From: an uncultured Clostridium sp.
Lineage (GTDB): Bacteria; Bacillota; Clostridia; TANB77; CAG-508
DNA length: 64,000 nt
Assembly (NCBI GenBank): GCA_902496295.1
Contig: CABVAF010000004.1
Span: 1 to 64,000 of the forward strand
Reading direction: 5' to 3'
The notes below the pieces were generated by a model. The model made no database searches. It had not been told where the DNA came from and saw only the letters and a list, made by a program, of their open reading frames with translations. Positions 25,105-33,546 of this stretch are shown here, in pieces. The first letter of the stretch is position 1; every line of letters starts with the position of its first letter. The position numbers and the translations under genes are program-made.

Positions 25105-26898
25105 ATGAAAGAAGAGGAAAAGAAGAATAATAAAAAGAAAAATTTATATTTCTTAATATTAGCAATAGTGTTAGTAATTGTAGCAGCAGCATTAACAATT
25201 TATGTTGTTACAACAAATAAAAAGAATGATAATACCGAAATTGCTTATACAGAGCTTATTAGAGAAATTGGCGATGGTAATGTAGAAAAAGTGGAAATGA
25301 CTACAGGTAGTACAACTGTTAAAGTTAAATTAAAAGACGAAACAGAAGAAAGATCATGCATTGTTCCAAATACTCAAGCTTTTGTAGAGTTAATTCAAAG
25401 CAAAGTAGAAGAAGGAAACAATATAGAATTAAATCAAAAAAAGCCTAATATGTTTATAACTATATTCAGTAACTTGTTTACATTGCTACCAACAATTCTA
25501 CTAGTAGTTTTATTTATTATGTTATTTAAGTTACAAGGTCTAGGAGACAAAAGCAAGGTATATGATGCAGAAACGACTAAGTCAAAAATAACATTTGACG
25601 ATGTAGCAGGACTAGATGAAGAAAAAAGAGAAATGATAGAAATTGTAGACTTTTTGAAAAATCCAGATAGATTTTATGAAATGGGAGCAAAAATTCCGAG
25701 AGGAGTTCTTCTTTGTGGAAAACCTGGAACAGGTAAAACCTTAATAGCTAAAGCAATTGCAGGAGAAGCAAATGTACCATTTATTTCTATGAGCGGATCT
25801 GAATTTATAGAAATGTTTGCAGGTCTTGGAGCATCAAGAGTTAGAAAGTTATTTGAAAAAGCAAAGAAAATAGCTCCATGTATAGTGTTTATAGACGAAA
25901 TAGATGCAGTTGGTTCAAGAAGAACAAGTGGTAGTGGAGCAGAGTCTGAAAATAACCAAACATTAAATCAATTATTAGTTGAAATGGATGGATTTGATAC
26001 AGATGAGACTATTATAGTTTTAGCTGCAACAAACCGCCCTGAAATGTTAGATAAAGCATTACTTAGACCAGGAAGGTTTGATAGGCAAATTAATATAGCA
26101 CTCCCAGACTTAAATGGAAGAGAAGAAATATTAAAAATACATGCAAAAGATAAAAAATTTGCAGAGGACATAAATTTAAGAAATATAGCAGAAGATACAG
26201 CAGGTTTTTCTGGTGCAGAACTTGCTAATATATTAAATGAAGCTGCAATTATAGCTACAATAAATAAACATAAAGCTATAACAAATAAAGATATAGAAGA
26301 TGCTACAAAGAAAGTAACTATAGGAATTGAAAAACATAGCAGAGTTGTTTCAGAAAAAGATAAAAAGTTAACAGCTTACCATGAGGCGGGTCATGCTATA
26401 GTTAGTAGCCAGTTAGAAACACAAAAAGATATAAAAGAAGTTTCAATAATTCCAAGAGGAGTGGCAGGCGGATACACAATGTATAAGACAAATGAAGATA
26501 AATACTATGTATCTAAGACAGAAATGGAAGAAAAACTTGTATCTTTATTAGGTGGACGTGCAGCAGAAAAAATTGCTTTAAACGATATTTCTACAGGTGC
26601 AAGCAATGATATAGAGGTAGCTACGCAAATTGCTAAAGATATGATTGTAAAATATGGAATGAGCGATGACTTAGGACCAATTTATATAGACACAGAAAAG
26701 GACCCATATGAGTTACAACTACTTGGCGAAAAATTTGGAGATGCAGTAGGAGCAGAAGTAAAAATTATGATTGACAATGCTTATGTAAAAGCTCAAAAAC
26801 TTATAAGAAGTAATATGGACAAGCTAGATAAAGTGGCACAAGCATTAATAGAAAAAGAAATTATTTCTGCTGAAGAGTTTCAAGAATTAATAAAATGA
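25105..26898 (+). CDS. ftsH: ATP-dependent zinc metalloprotease FtsH
   Basis: Membrane-bound AAA+ protease for quality control, 597 residues. TM1 is at about 14-34, an extracytoplasmic domain follows, and TM2 is at about 112-133. The AAA module has GKPGTGKT, the Walker B FIDEIDAVG, and the second region of homology AATNRPEMLDKALLRPGRFDR. The M41 protease has HEAGH. The C-terminus is shorter than in Escherichia coli FtsH and lacks its long acidic tail. SD AAAGGA lies ten bases upstream. A long perfect-stem terminator follows. Confidence 0.96.
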   Translation: MKEEEKKNNKKKNLYFLILAIVLVIVAAALTIYVVTTNKKNDNTEIAYTELIREIGDGNVEKVEMTTGSTTVKVKLKDETEERSCIVPNTQAFVELIQSKVEEGNNIELNQKKPNMFITIFSNLFTLLPTILLVVLFIMLFKLQGLGDKSKVYDAETTKSKITFDDVAGLDEEKREMIEIVDFLKNPDRFYEMGAKIPRGVLLCGKPGTGKTLIAKAIAGEANVPFISMSGSEFIEMFAGLGASRVRKLFEKAKKIAPCIVFIDEIDAVGSRRTSGSGAESENNQTLNQLLVEMDGFDTDETIIVLAATNRPEMLDKALLRPGRFDRQINIALPDLNGREEILKIHAKDKKFAEDINLRNIAEDTAGFSGAELANILNEAAIIATINKHKAITNKDIEDATKKVTIGIEKHSRVVSEKDKKLTAYHEAGHAIVSSQLETQKDIKEVSIIPRGVAGGYTMYKTNEDKYYVSKTEMEEKLVSLLGGRAAEKIALNDISTGASNDIEVATQIAKDMIVKYGMSDDLGPIYIDTEKDPYELQLLGEKFGDAVGAEVKIMIDNAYVKAQKLIRSNMDKLDKVAQALIEKEIISAEEFQELIK

Positions 26899-26943
26899 TA
26901 ACTAATAAAATAACTTGATTATGAAACAAGTAATAAACAAAAA

Positions 26944-26990
26944 AATAATACTATAATTGTGAAAAACACATTATAGTATTATTTTTTATA
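26944..26990. terminator. Bidirectional terminator between ftsH and the RluA gene
   Basis: AATAATACTATAAT (26944-26957) pairs perfectly with ATTATAGTATTATT (26970-26983), with T run downstream on + and A run (T on -) upstream. Confidence 0.85.
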
Positions 26991-27936
26991 TAATAGTATT
27001 ATATGGTAACGAGAAACTTTTATTATTCAAATAGTTTAGTATTGAAGCATCTTCTAAAAACTTAAATTTAATTTTATAACTACAAAGCTTTTGTGTTTTA
27101 AAACCAAATTCTTTATTTATCTCATTTTTGCCATATTTTCCATCGCCAATTATAGGATAACCAATATAAGCTAAGTGAGCACGAATTTGATGAGTTTTTC
27201 CTGTTAAAAGTTCAACATCTAATATAGAATAGTTTTTGTCCTTATTTGTATTTAATACAGTATATTTTGTAGTAACTGGTACATATCCCTTTTTTGGTAT
27301 ATCAGATATATATACTAATGATTTTTTATTGTCTTTAAATAAATAAGCTTTTAAAGTTTGTTTTTTTATATTAGGAATTCCATATACTGTAGCAAGATAA
27401 TGCTTTTCTATTTCATGATTTTTAAATTTATTTAATAATACATCTAAAGCTTTAGAGTTTTTAGCAAATAGTATTAATCCTGTGGTGTTTCTGTCAAGTC
27501 TATGGCAAGGTTCTAAATATAATAGGTTAAGTTGTTTCTTTAATAAAGTAGTTAGAGAAATTTCTGTATTGGTACAATTTGATACATTATTATTATTGTT
27601 ATTATCGTTGTTATTCAAGATTTTTTGAGAGTTATTCTTTTGGCTAACTATCTCAATACCAACTGGCTTATTTGCAAGTAAAATATTTTCATCTTCGTAA
27701 ACAATATCTATACTTTTATCTAAATTAGAAAAAAGTATATCATCTGAAATGTATACTTTTACGTTATCTCCAGTATTTAGAATAACGTTTTCATTTACCC
27801 TTATGTTATTTATTTTTATATCTTTTTTTCGTAGTGTTTTGTAAAAAAGTGAAGTGCTTAAAGAAGGAAAATTGTACATTAAAAAAGATTGTAGTTTTTT
27901 ATTATTAAATTTGTCTGTGACAATTAATTCTTTCAT
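26986..27936 (-). CDS. RluA-family pseudouridine synthase
   Basis: Isomerises uridine to pseudouridine in rRNA or tRNA. From the ATG at 27936 the protein is 316 residues: an S4-like domain (KLQSFLMYNFPSLSTSLFYK, then INNIRVNENVILNTGDNVKV), then the synthase domain with the catalytic-Asp motif HRLDRNTTGLILFAK and the closing TGKTHQIRAHLAYIGYPI. A longer in-frame extension to 28146 runs through another gene's region and is not supported. The SD is poor. A run of Asn codons (NNNDNNNNN) sits between the S4 and catalytic parts and is unusual. The exact target cannot be told. Confidence 0.88.
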   Translation of the reverse strand: MKELIVTDKFNNKKLQSFLMYNFPSLSTSLFYKTLRKKDIKINNIRVNENVILNTGDNVKVYISDDILFSNLDKSIDIVYEDENILLANKPVGIEIVSQKNNSQKILNNNDNNNNNNVSNCTNTEISLTTLLKKQLNLLYLEPCHRLDRNTTGLILFAKNSKALDVLLNKFKNHEIEKHYLATVYGIPNIKKQTLKAYLFKDNKKSLVYISDIPKKGYVPVTTKYTVLNTNKDKNYSILDVELLTGKTHQIRAHLAYIGYPIIGDGKYGKNEINKEFGFKTQKLCSYKIKFKFLEDASILNYLNNKSFSLPYNTII

Positions 27937-27970
27937 AATAGTTTTATATACTCCATTATTAAATATATTA

Positions 27971-28010
27971 AGAAAAAGGTGCTCCAATGCAGGAGCATCT
28001 TTTTCTTTTG
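27971..28010 (-). terminator. Terminator downstream of the small gene 28067-28288
   Basis: AGAAAAAGGTGCTCC (27971-27985) pairs with GGAGCATCTTTTTCT (27992-28006) with one G-T pair. On the minus strand it ends in a T-rich run. Confidence 0.75.
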
Positions 28011-28066
28011 AGTGCTTGTAACAACTTAAAACAATACAAAATAGAACGTTGTTAGAAGGAAAATGC

Positions 28067-28288
28067 TCAGTAGCCGGCCTCTTTGAGTTTCTCCAACTCT
28101 TCTTTTGCCCACGACCCTTCAGGAAAGTCTGGTAGGTCATATGCATTTAAAAGACCAGACCGCATAAGCTCAATTGCCTTGTCTTTCTTACAAAAGGCGA
28201 TGGCATCTTCTAATTCGTTTCGCCAAATCCGCTCGCGTCTGTCGTCATCATTGGCTTCCCATTTTCGCATGCTCTGCCCGTATGTCAT
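28067..28288 (-). CDS. Small charged protein of unknown function (73 aa)
   Basis: I do not recognise this family. The protein is soluble-looking, rich in Arg, Glu and Asp at the N-terminus (MRKWEANDDDRRERIWRNEL), predicted helical, with no TM or signal. Its reality is supported by SD AAGGGGG nine bases before the ATG, a consensus SigA promoter on the same strand (28330-28358) and a terminator after it. Its base composition is markedly more G/C-rich than that of the flanking genes, like 37052-37804, so both may have been acquired or belong to a class with different codon use. Confidence 0.75.
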   Translation of the reverse strand: MTYGQSMRKWEANDDDRRERIWRNELEDAIAFCKKDKAIELMRSGLLNAYDLPDFPEGSWAKEELEKLKEAGY

Positions 28289-28329
28289 AAGTTAGTGCCC
28301 CCTTGTAATAAAATTTTTGCATAGTTATA

Positions 28330-28358
28330 TTATAGCATTTATGAGCCGTTTTGGCAAA
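28330..28358 (-). promoter_or_regulatory. SigA promoter of the 73-aa gene
   Basis: On the minus strand TTGCCA (28358-28353) and TATAAT (28335-28330) are separated by exactly 17 bases, about 40 bases before the start codon. Confidence 0.8.
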
Positions 28359-28374
28359 TTTACATCTTTTTTCT

Positions 28375-28402
28375 TGACTAAGATATACAAGAATGATATA
28401 CT
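28375..28402 (+). promoter_or_regulatory. SigA promoter of the glucosaminidase gene
   Basis: TTGACT (28375-28380) and TATACT (28397-28402) with a 16-base spacer, about 30 bases before the ATG at 28435. It is divergent from and close to the promoter at 28330-28358. Confidence 0.8.
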
Positions 28403-28434
28403 CTATGTGGAAATTTAGTACAAAAGGAGGAAAA

Positions 28435-30645
28435 ATGTTGAAAAACATTTTTAAGGAAAACGGTAGGATTATGGTAAAAAAAGTATTATATATATTCATA
28501 ATAATTAATTTATTGTCATACATATTTATATTCTTATTGTCTAATATTTCTAAGGCTGCTACAGATAATTTTAGTAAATATCCTGGTTATCAGGAATTGA
28601 TAGACCAGTTAAAAAAAGAATTTCCAAATAGTGAGTTTAGAATGCTTAAAACAGGGTTAGACTGGAATCAAGTTATAAAAAACGAAACAACAGCAAGCCA
28701 TGGAAGAAATTTAACAAATAAAACTGCCTCAGAGTGGCATTGTTCTGTATGTAAAGATAAAGAATATGAATCTGGTTGGTATTGTGCGTCAGAAGCAACA
28801 GTTGCTTACTATATGGATCCAAGAAATTCATTAAATACAAACGATGTATTTCAATTTGAACTATTAAATTACAATGATGCAGTACAAGATGAAGCAGGAG
28901 TTAAATGGATTGTTTCAGACTGCAATTATTTACAAGGAAAAATAACTTATACTGCTACAGACGGTTCTACAAAAACTATAAATAAGACATATACACAAGT
29001 AATCATGGAAGCAGGAAAAAAGTTTGATGTGAGTCCATATCATTTAGCTTCTAGAATAAGACAAGAGCAGGGGGCAGGAAATGCTACAGAAACTGCAACG
29101 GGAAATGGAAAAGGTACGTATAACAAAGGATACACAGGTTATTACAATTACTATAATATTAATGCAACAGGCGGAAATACTGCAACTATTATAAAAAATG
29201 CATTAGAAAAAGCTAAAAAAGAGGGATGGACAGATCCAGAAAAAGCAATTGTCGGAGGAGCAGAGTTTGTAAAAAATGAATATATTGGCTATGGACAAAA
29301 TACATTATATTTACAAAAGTTTGATGTAGACGATAGCGATGGAGATTTATATTGGCATCAATACATGACAAATGTTTCAGCATCTAAAACAGAAGGACAA
29401 GAAACAAGAAGTGCATATAGCGAAATGGGTAAATTAAATAAGAATTCTCACTTTATTTTCTCTATACCAGTATTTGAAAATATGCCAGAGCAAAGGTGCG
29501 AACTTCCAGGTTCAAATACAATTGTTACACAAAACGTGGAAATAAATTCTGATAATGTGCGTGTTCTAGATGGAAAAGGTGAAGGCAACGAAATAGCAAG
29601 ACTAAATAAAGGAGATAAGATTTTAAGAATAGAGTTATCTCAAACATTAGATCCAGATGGTAGATTTATGAGATACTGGGATAAAGTTGTTTTAGAAGAT
29701 GGAAAAAAAGGTTATGTAGTAAGAAATTACCTAACACAAATTGCAGATATTACGAACTGCAATGAAAAATATATAGTTACAGCATATACAAACTTTAGAA
29801 ACGGACCAGGGGTAACAAATACTACAATAATAGAAACTCTATCTCCAGGACAAGAACTTACAGTAATAGAAAAAGATAAATACAAAAATGTAGATGGAGA
29901 AAGCTGGTATAGAGTTAAACTTCCAGATGGAAGACAAGGTTATGTAGGAAATGGATACATAGAAAAATGGACAGATACAAGTGAATATGACCAAGTAAAA
30001 GTTGTAAATAATGCAGGAGTAAATATAAGAGAAGCACCTGGAACATCATCTAAAGTATTAACAACAGCATATAAAGGCGATATAATGACAAGAATGCAAA
30101 AAAATGCATCTAATAAAGATGGTTATATTTGGGATAAAGTAAACTATAATGGTGTTATAGGATATGTTGCAAGAGGAGATAGTAGTGAAGACTATATAGT
30201 TCCTGTTGGAGAAGAAAGTGGCAGCGAAGGCGGAAATGAAGGAACAGATATACCAAGTAAAAATAGTCAAGTAAAGATGGAAAATGGAAATGTTATATGT
30301 GACGCTGTTTCAAATGTAAATACTATTAAAAGTGCATTTGATGGAGCTGTTGTAAAGGATAGTAAAGGTAAAGAAATTACTGGAAAAACAAATGTTGGAA
30401 CTGGTTATACTGTTACAATAAACAAAAAAACATACACTATTATAAAAAAAGGTGATGTAAACGGAGATGCAAATATAAATTCAGGGGACTTATTAAAGAT
30501 ACAAAAACATTTGTTAAAAGATGCTGATATAAGTGGTACTCCATACGAAGAAGCGGCTGATGCAAACAATGATGGAAAGTTAAATTCGGGTGACTTATTG
30601 AAGATACAAAAATTCTTGCTAAAAGATACTACTATAGGAATATAA
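28435..30645 (+). CDS. Secreted glucosaminidase with SH3 repeats and C-terminal dockerin
   Basis: A 736-residue exported enzyme. A hydrophobic signal at about 15-45 (LYIFIIINLLSYIFIF) is followed by an N-acetylglucosaminidase/lysozyme-like domain of the LytD type (FPNSEFRMLKTGLDW, DVSPYHLASRIRQEQGAGNAT with the putative catalytic Glu, YNYYNINATGG, GGAEFVKNEYIGYGQNTLYLQKF). Three bacterial SH3 domains (about 365-575) probably hold the wall. The C-terminus has two calcium-binding dockerin repeats, GDVNGDANINSGDLLKIQK and ADANNDGKLNSGDLLKIQK. SD AAAGGAGG lies before ATG 28435. A dockerin implies a cohesin partner; none is recognised here. Confidence 0.88.
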   Translation: MLKNIFKENGRIMVKKVLYIFIIINLLSYIFIFLLSNISKAATDNFSKYPGYQELIDQLKKEFPNSEFRMLKTGLDWNQVIKNETTASHGRNLTNKTASEWHCSVCKDKEYESGWYCASEATVAYYMDPRNSLNTNDVFQFELLNYNDAVQDEAGVKWIVSDCNYLQGKITYTATDGSTKTINKTYTQVIMEAGKKFDVSPYHLASRIRQEQGAGNATETATGNGKGTYNKGYTGYYNYYNINATGGNTATIIKNALEKAKKEGWTDPEKAIVGGAEFVKNEYIGYGQNTLYLQKFDVDDSDGDLYWHQYMTNVSASKTEGQETRSAYSEMGKLNKNSHFIFSIPVFENMPEQRCELPGSNTIVTQNVEINSDNVRVLDGKGEGNEIARLNKGDKILRIELSQTLDPDGRFMRYWDKVVLEDGKKGYVVRNYLTQIADITNCNEKYIVTAYTNFRNGPGVTNTTIIETLSPGQELTVIEKDKYKNVDGESWYRVKLPDGRQGYVGNGYIEKWTDTSEYDQVKVVNNAGVNIREAPGTSSKVLTTAYKGDIMTRMQKNASNKDGYIWDKVNYNGVIGYVARGDSSEDYIVPVGEESGSEGGNEGTDIPSKNSQVKMENGNVICDAVSNVNTIKSAFDGAVVKDSKGKEITGKTNVGTGYTVTINKKTYTIIKKGDVNGDANINSGDLLKIQKHLLKDADISGTPYEEAADANNDGKLNSGDLLKIQKFLLKDTTIGI

Positions 30646-30779
30646 TAAAAATTATAAAGTGTAATATTTTAGATACTAGTTAAATAATAATACATGAAAG
30701 CTAACAACTTTAAATAGTAGTTATTATTAGAGAAAAAATCTAAAATATAAATTTTAAAATTATGAAACGGAGGATTAAT

Positions 30780-32411
30780 ATGAGTAAATCTTTGAAAAAA
30801 ACATTATTAATCATAGTTATAGCTATATTTGTATGCATGCTAAATATACCTATTGCAAATGCTGCAAGTTCTAGCATAACTGGAAGTAAAACTGTAACAG
30901 TAGGAGAGAGCGTTACAATAAGTGCATCTGTTAATGCTGGTGCATGGAATGTTGTTTTGTCTGGAAATGGTCAAACTAAAGAATTGGTAGGACAAACAGC
31001 GTCACAAGGAAATAGTTCTGCTTCAACAAGCATAACTTTTACACCAGATAAAGCAGGAACGTATACATTTACATTAAGCGGAGATATAACAGATTATGAA
31101 ACAGAAGTAACAGAAACAGTTAATAAAACATGTACAATAACAGTTAAAGAAAAAGAAACATCAAGTGGTGGAAATAATTCGGGTTCGGGCTCTAATACTG
31201 GCTCTGGTTCTAATTCGGGAAGTAACTCAAATTCAGGCTCAAATAATAATTCAGGCTCTGGAAATTCAGGAAGTACATCAAGCGAACCTTCTTTTACAAG
31301 TGTAAATGAAACTGTTTATGCAACAGGAAGTGTAAATGTTAGAAAAAGTTGGTCAACAAGTAGTGAGGTGGTAGGTTCACTTACAGAGGGACAAAGCATC
31401 ACAAGAACAGGAAAAGGAAGCAATGGATGGAGTAGAGTAACATTTAATGGCTCAACTGCATATGTTTCTTCACAATATTTAACAACAGAAAAACCAGAAG
31501 AAAAATCTAAAAATAGTGCGTTAAAAGAGTTGACTTTATTACAAGGAACTTTGTCACCAGAGTTTAATAAAGATGTTAAAGAATATACAGTTCAAGTTGG
31601 AACAGACGTAACAGAGTTACAATTAGATGCAATTCCAGAAGATGAAAAGGCAAAAGTAACAGTAGAAGGAAATACAGACCTAAAAGATGGTGAAAATAAA
31701 GTAACTATTACAGTTACAGCAGAAGATGGAAGCAAAACTACTTATACATTAACAGTAAATAAAACAGATAAAGAAGCTGTAGGATTAGTATTAAGTAAAT
31801 TAGAAATTGCAGGAGAAACATTAAGCCCAACATTTACACCAGAAGTATATTCATATTCTTTAAATGTTCCAACAGGAACAACAACATTAGACATAACAGC
31901 AGAAACAGATGAAGAGGATGCAACTATAGAAATAACAGGAAATACAGATTTAAAAGATGGAGAAAACTTAATTACTATAATGGTAAAAAAAGGCGATGGA
32001 GATGAACAACAAGTTGCTACATACCAAATAACTGTTAATGTTGGAGAACAAGAAGTTGCAACAACTACAGAAAAAAGCTCTGGACCAAATATATTGGTAA
32101 TTATATGTGGAATAGCTGCTGCAATAATAGTAATTGCAATAATTACATTAATAGTAATAAGTCGTAGAAATAGAATGGATTATGACGATGAAGAAGATGA
32201 CGAAGACTACGAAAATACAACAATGCTTAATCAAAACTTTAATTATGCAGATGAATTAAAAGCAAGAAAAGAAGAAAAAAATGAAGAGAAAAAACAAAGT
32301 AGAGAAGAGTACTTAAATAGCTACCAAGACATAGTAGGAGACAATGCAGACAGTACTGATGATGACGAAGATGATACTACAAGGAAAAAAAGAAGAGGTA
32401 GACATTTTTAA
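30780..32411 (+). CDS. Membrane-anchored Ig-like/SH3/cadherin-like surface protein
   Basis: A 543-residue surface protein. The signal peptide is about 1-28 (IPIANA). An Ig-like domain (about 30-120) is followed by a Gly/Ser/Asn-rich linker and one SH3b domain (VYATGSVNVRKSWSTSSEVV). Two cadherin-like beta-sandwich repeats follow (ALKELTLLQGTLSPEFNKDV and LSKLEIAGETLSPTFTPEV). A TM segment at about 437-460 and a very acidic then basic cytoplasmic tail end the protein. The start is ATG 30780 after CGGAGG. It follows the glucosaminidase by about 130 bases and may work with it at the cell surface. The Ig-like N-terminus could be a degenerate cohesin-like fold, but I cannot show it. Confidence 0.75.
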   Translation: MSKSLKKTLLIIVIAIFVCMLNIPIANAASSSITGSKTVTVGESVTISASVNAGAWNVVLSGNGQTKELVGQTASQGNSSASTSITFTPDKAGTYTFTLSGDITDYETEVTETVNKTCTITVKEKETSSGGNNSGSGSNTGSGSNSGSNSNSGSNNNSGSGNSGSTSSEPSFTSVNETVYATGSVNVRKSWSTSSEVVGSLTEGQSITRTGKGSNGWSRVTFNGSTAYVSSQYLTTEKPEEKSKNSALKELTLLQGTLSPEFNKDVKEYTVQVGTDVTELQLDAIPEDEKAKVTVEGNTDLKDGENKVTITVTAEDGSKTTYTLTVNKTDKEAVGLVLSKLEIAGETLSPTFTPEVYSYSLNVPTGTTTLDITAETDEEDATIEITGNTDLKDGENLITIMVKKGDGDEQQVATYQITVNVGEQEVATTTEKSSGPNILVIICGIAAAIIVIAIITLIVISRRNRMDYDDEEDDEDYENTTMLNQNFNYADELKARKEEKNEEKKQSREEYLNSYQDIVGDNADSTDDDEDDTTRKKRRGRHF

Positions 32412-32482
32412 TATAAAGTTATAGCTTTAAACTAATTTTAAATTATAAGAGAGTTTAGAATTTTATTAAAATAAAAATATAG

Positions 32483-32512
32483 TATAAATTGGAGGTCCTT
32501 CTCCAATTTATA
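32483..32512 (+). other. Perfect 12-bp hairpin before tRNA-Thr
   Basis: TATAAATTGGAG (32483-32494) pairs perfectly with CTCCAATTTATA (32501-32512) around GTCCTT. It ends five bases before the tRNA, so it may terminate the upstream gene or mark tRNA 5' processing. There is no strong T run. Confidence 0.6.
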
Positions 32513-32517
32513 TATTT

Positions 32518-32593
32518 GCCAATATAGCTCAGTTGGTAGAGCAACGGATTCGTAACCCGTAGGTCAGCAGTTCGATTCTGCTTATTGGCTCCA
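32518..32593 (+). tRNA. tRNA-Thr (anticodon CGT)
   Basis: Acceptor GCCAATA (32518-32524) pairs with TATTGGC (32583-32589), and CCA is encoded at 32591-32593. The anticodon loop TTCGTAA gives CGT (reads ACG). The anticodon stem has an A-C mismatch at 31-39. The T-arm AGCAG-TTCGATT-CTGCT is intact. Confidence 0.93.
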
Positions 32594-32610
32594 ATGATAT
32601 AGAGTTAACT

Positions 32611-32653
32611 AAAAACGTGTAATCTATTTATATCAATAGATACACGTTTTTTT
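32611..32653 (+). terminator. Terminator after tRNA-Thr
   Basis: AAAACGTGTA (32612-32621) pairs with TACACGTTTT (32641-32650), with a further TCTATT/AATAGA stem inside, and a T run follows. Confidence 0.85.
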
Positions 32654-32677
32654 ATGTATAAAATTTTAATAAAACTC

Positions 32678-32706
32678 TTGACAACTACAAACATGCGTTC
32701 TATACT
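32678..32706 (+). promoter_or_regulatory. Consensus SigA promoter before the ORF6N-PLD gene
   Basis: TTGACA (32678-32683), a 17-base spacer, and TATACT (32701-32706). Confidence 0.8.
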
Positions 32707-32731
32707 GGAATTAGTAGTTTAATGTAAGGAT

Positions 32732-33481
32732 GTGAAAAGAAATATAGATAGATTTCCAGAAGAATTTTGTTTTCAATTAACAGAAAATGAATTTCAAACT
32801 TTGAGGTTCCAAATTGGAACCTCAAAACAAAATGAAGAATTTAGAGGTGGAAGAAGATATCTACCATATGTTTTTACAGAACAAGGAATTGCTATGTTAG
32901 CAGGTGTTTTGAAAAATGATATAGCTGTAAAAGTTAGTATCAGTATAATAAAATCATTTATAGAAATGAGAAAATTTATATCTTCAAATGGACAAGTATT
33001 TGAAAGATTAACAAATTTAGAATACAAATTGCAAGAGCATGACAAAAAGTTTGATATTATATTTGACCAACTACAACTTGAAGAAAATATAAAACAGAGA
33101 ATATTTTTTCAAGGTCAAATATATGATGCTTATAGTATTATTGTAGATATTATAAAAAGAGCAAATACTAAAATTTTGATTATAGACAATTACATTGATG
33201 ATAGTGTTTTAAAAATGTTAGCTAAAAAGAAGAAAAATGTAGAAGTAGTTATTCTTACATCTAGCCATAGTAATATTGAAAATTTAGATATTCAAAAATT
33301 TAATAAAGAATATCCCACATTAAAAATTGCTAAAACAAATAAGTTTCATGATAGATTTATAGTTTTAGATAACAAAGAAATGTATCATTTAGGAGCTTCT
33401 GTAAAGGATTTAGGCAAAAAATGTTTTGCGATTAATAAAATTGAAGATGTAGGAATTATAGAAAAAATTATTAGTTTATAA
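32732..33481 (+). CDS. ORF6N-domain protein with PLD-like C-terminus (5' truncated)
   Basis: A 249-residue protein starting GTG. Residues 1-100 match the C-terminal two thirds of the ORF6N/KilA-N-type domain of phage and mobile-element proteins (KRNIDRFPEEFCFQLTENE, RYLPYVFTEQGIAMLAGVL, SIIKSFIEMRKF). The first 30-35 residues normally present (the LDRDLAELYGV region) are absent, and no frame upstream supplies them. The C-terminal half (FFQGQIYDAYSIIVDIIKRA, ILIIDNYIDDSVLKML, KFHDRFIVLDNKEMYHLGAS) resembles a single phospholipase-D-like H-D-R-F module. The SD (AAGGA) is too close to the GTG. The gene is probably a decayed remnant behind a live promoter, or the product is a shortened form. Confidence 0.65.
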   Translation: MKRNIDRFPEEFCFQLTENEFQTLRFQIGTSKQNEEFRGGRRYLPYVFTEQGIAMLAGVLKNDIAVKVSISIIKSFIEMRKFISSNGQVFERLTNLEYKLQEHDKKFDIIFDQLQLEENIKQRIFFQGQIYDAYSIIVDIIKRANTKILIIDNYIDDSVLKMLAKKKKNVEVVILTSSHSNIENLDIQKFNKEYPTLKIAKTNKFHDRFIVLDNKEMYHLGASVKDLGKKCFAINKIEDVGIIEKIISL

Positions 33482-33485
33482 TGTA

Positions 33486-33515
33486 TTTAATTCCGTGAAA
33501 TTTCACGGAATTAAA
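33486..33515. terminator. Perfect 30-bp palindrome between convergent genes
   Basis: TTTAATTCCGTGAAA (33486-33500) is followed immediately by its exact reverse complement (33501-33515) with no loop. It lies between the ORF6N-PLD gene and the convergent MFS gene, so a bidirectional terminator is the simplest reading. A binding site is possible. Confidence 0.65.
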
Positions 33516-33546
33516 TTTGAAAAGATTATAAAAATTCTATTTTTTA

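Noticed and set aside
27583..27615. Trinucleotide repeat as a CRISPR or satellite
   Set aside because: It is a short in-frame triplet tract within a coding gene with no spacers.
27937..28146. Upstream extension of the RluA-type synthase
   Set aside because: The added 70 residues do not resemble the family and run through a terminator and into the neighbouring gene.
28248..28523. Minus-strand ORF of 91 residues
   Set aside because: It covers two promoters and the start of the glucosaminidase gene, and its codons show no coding bias.
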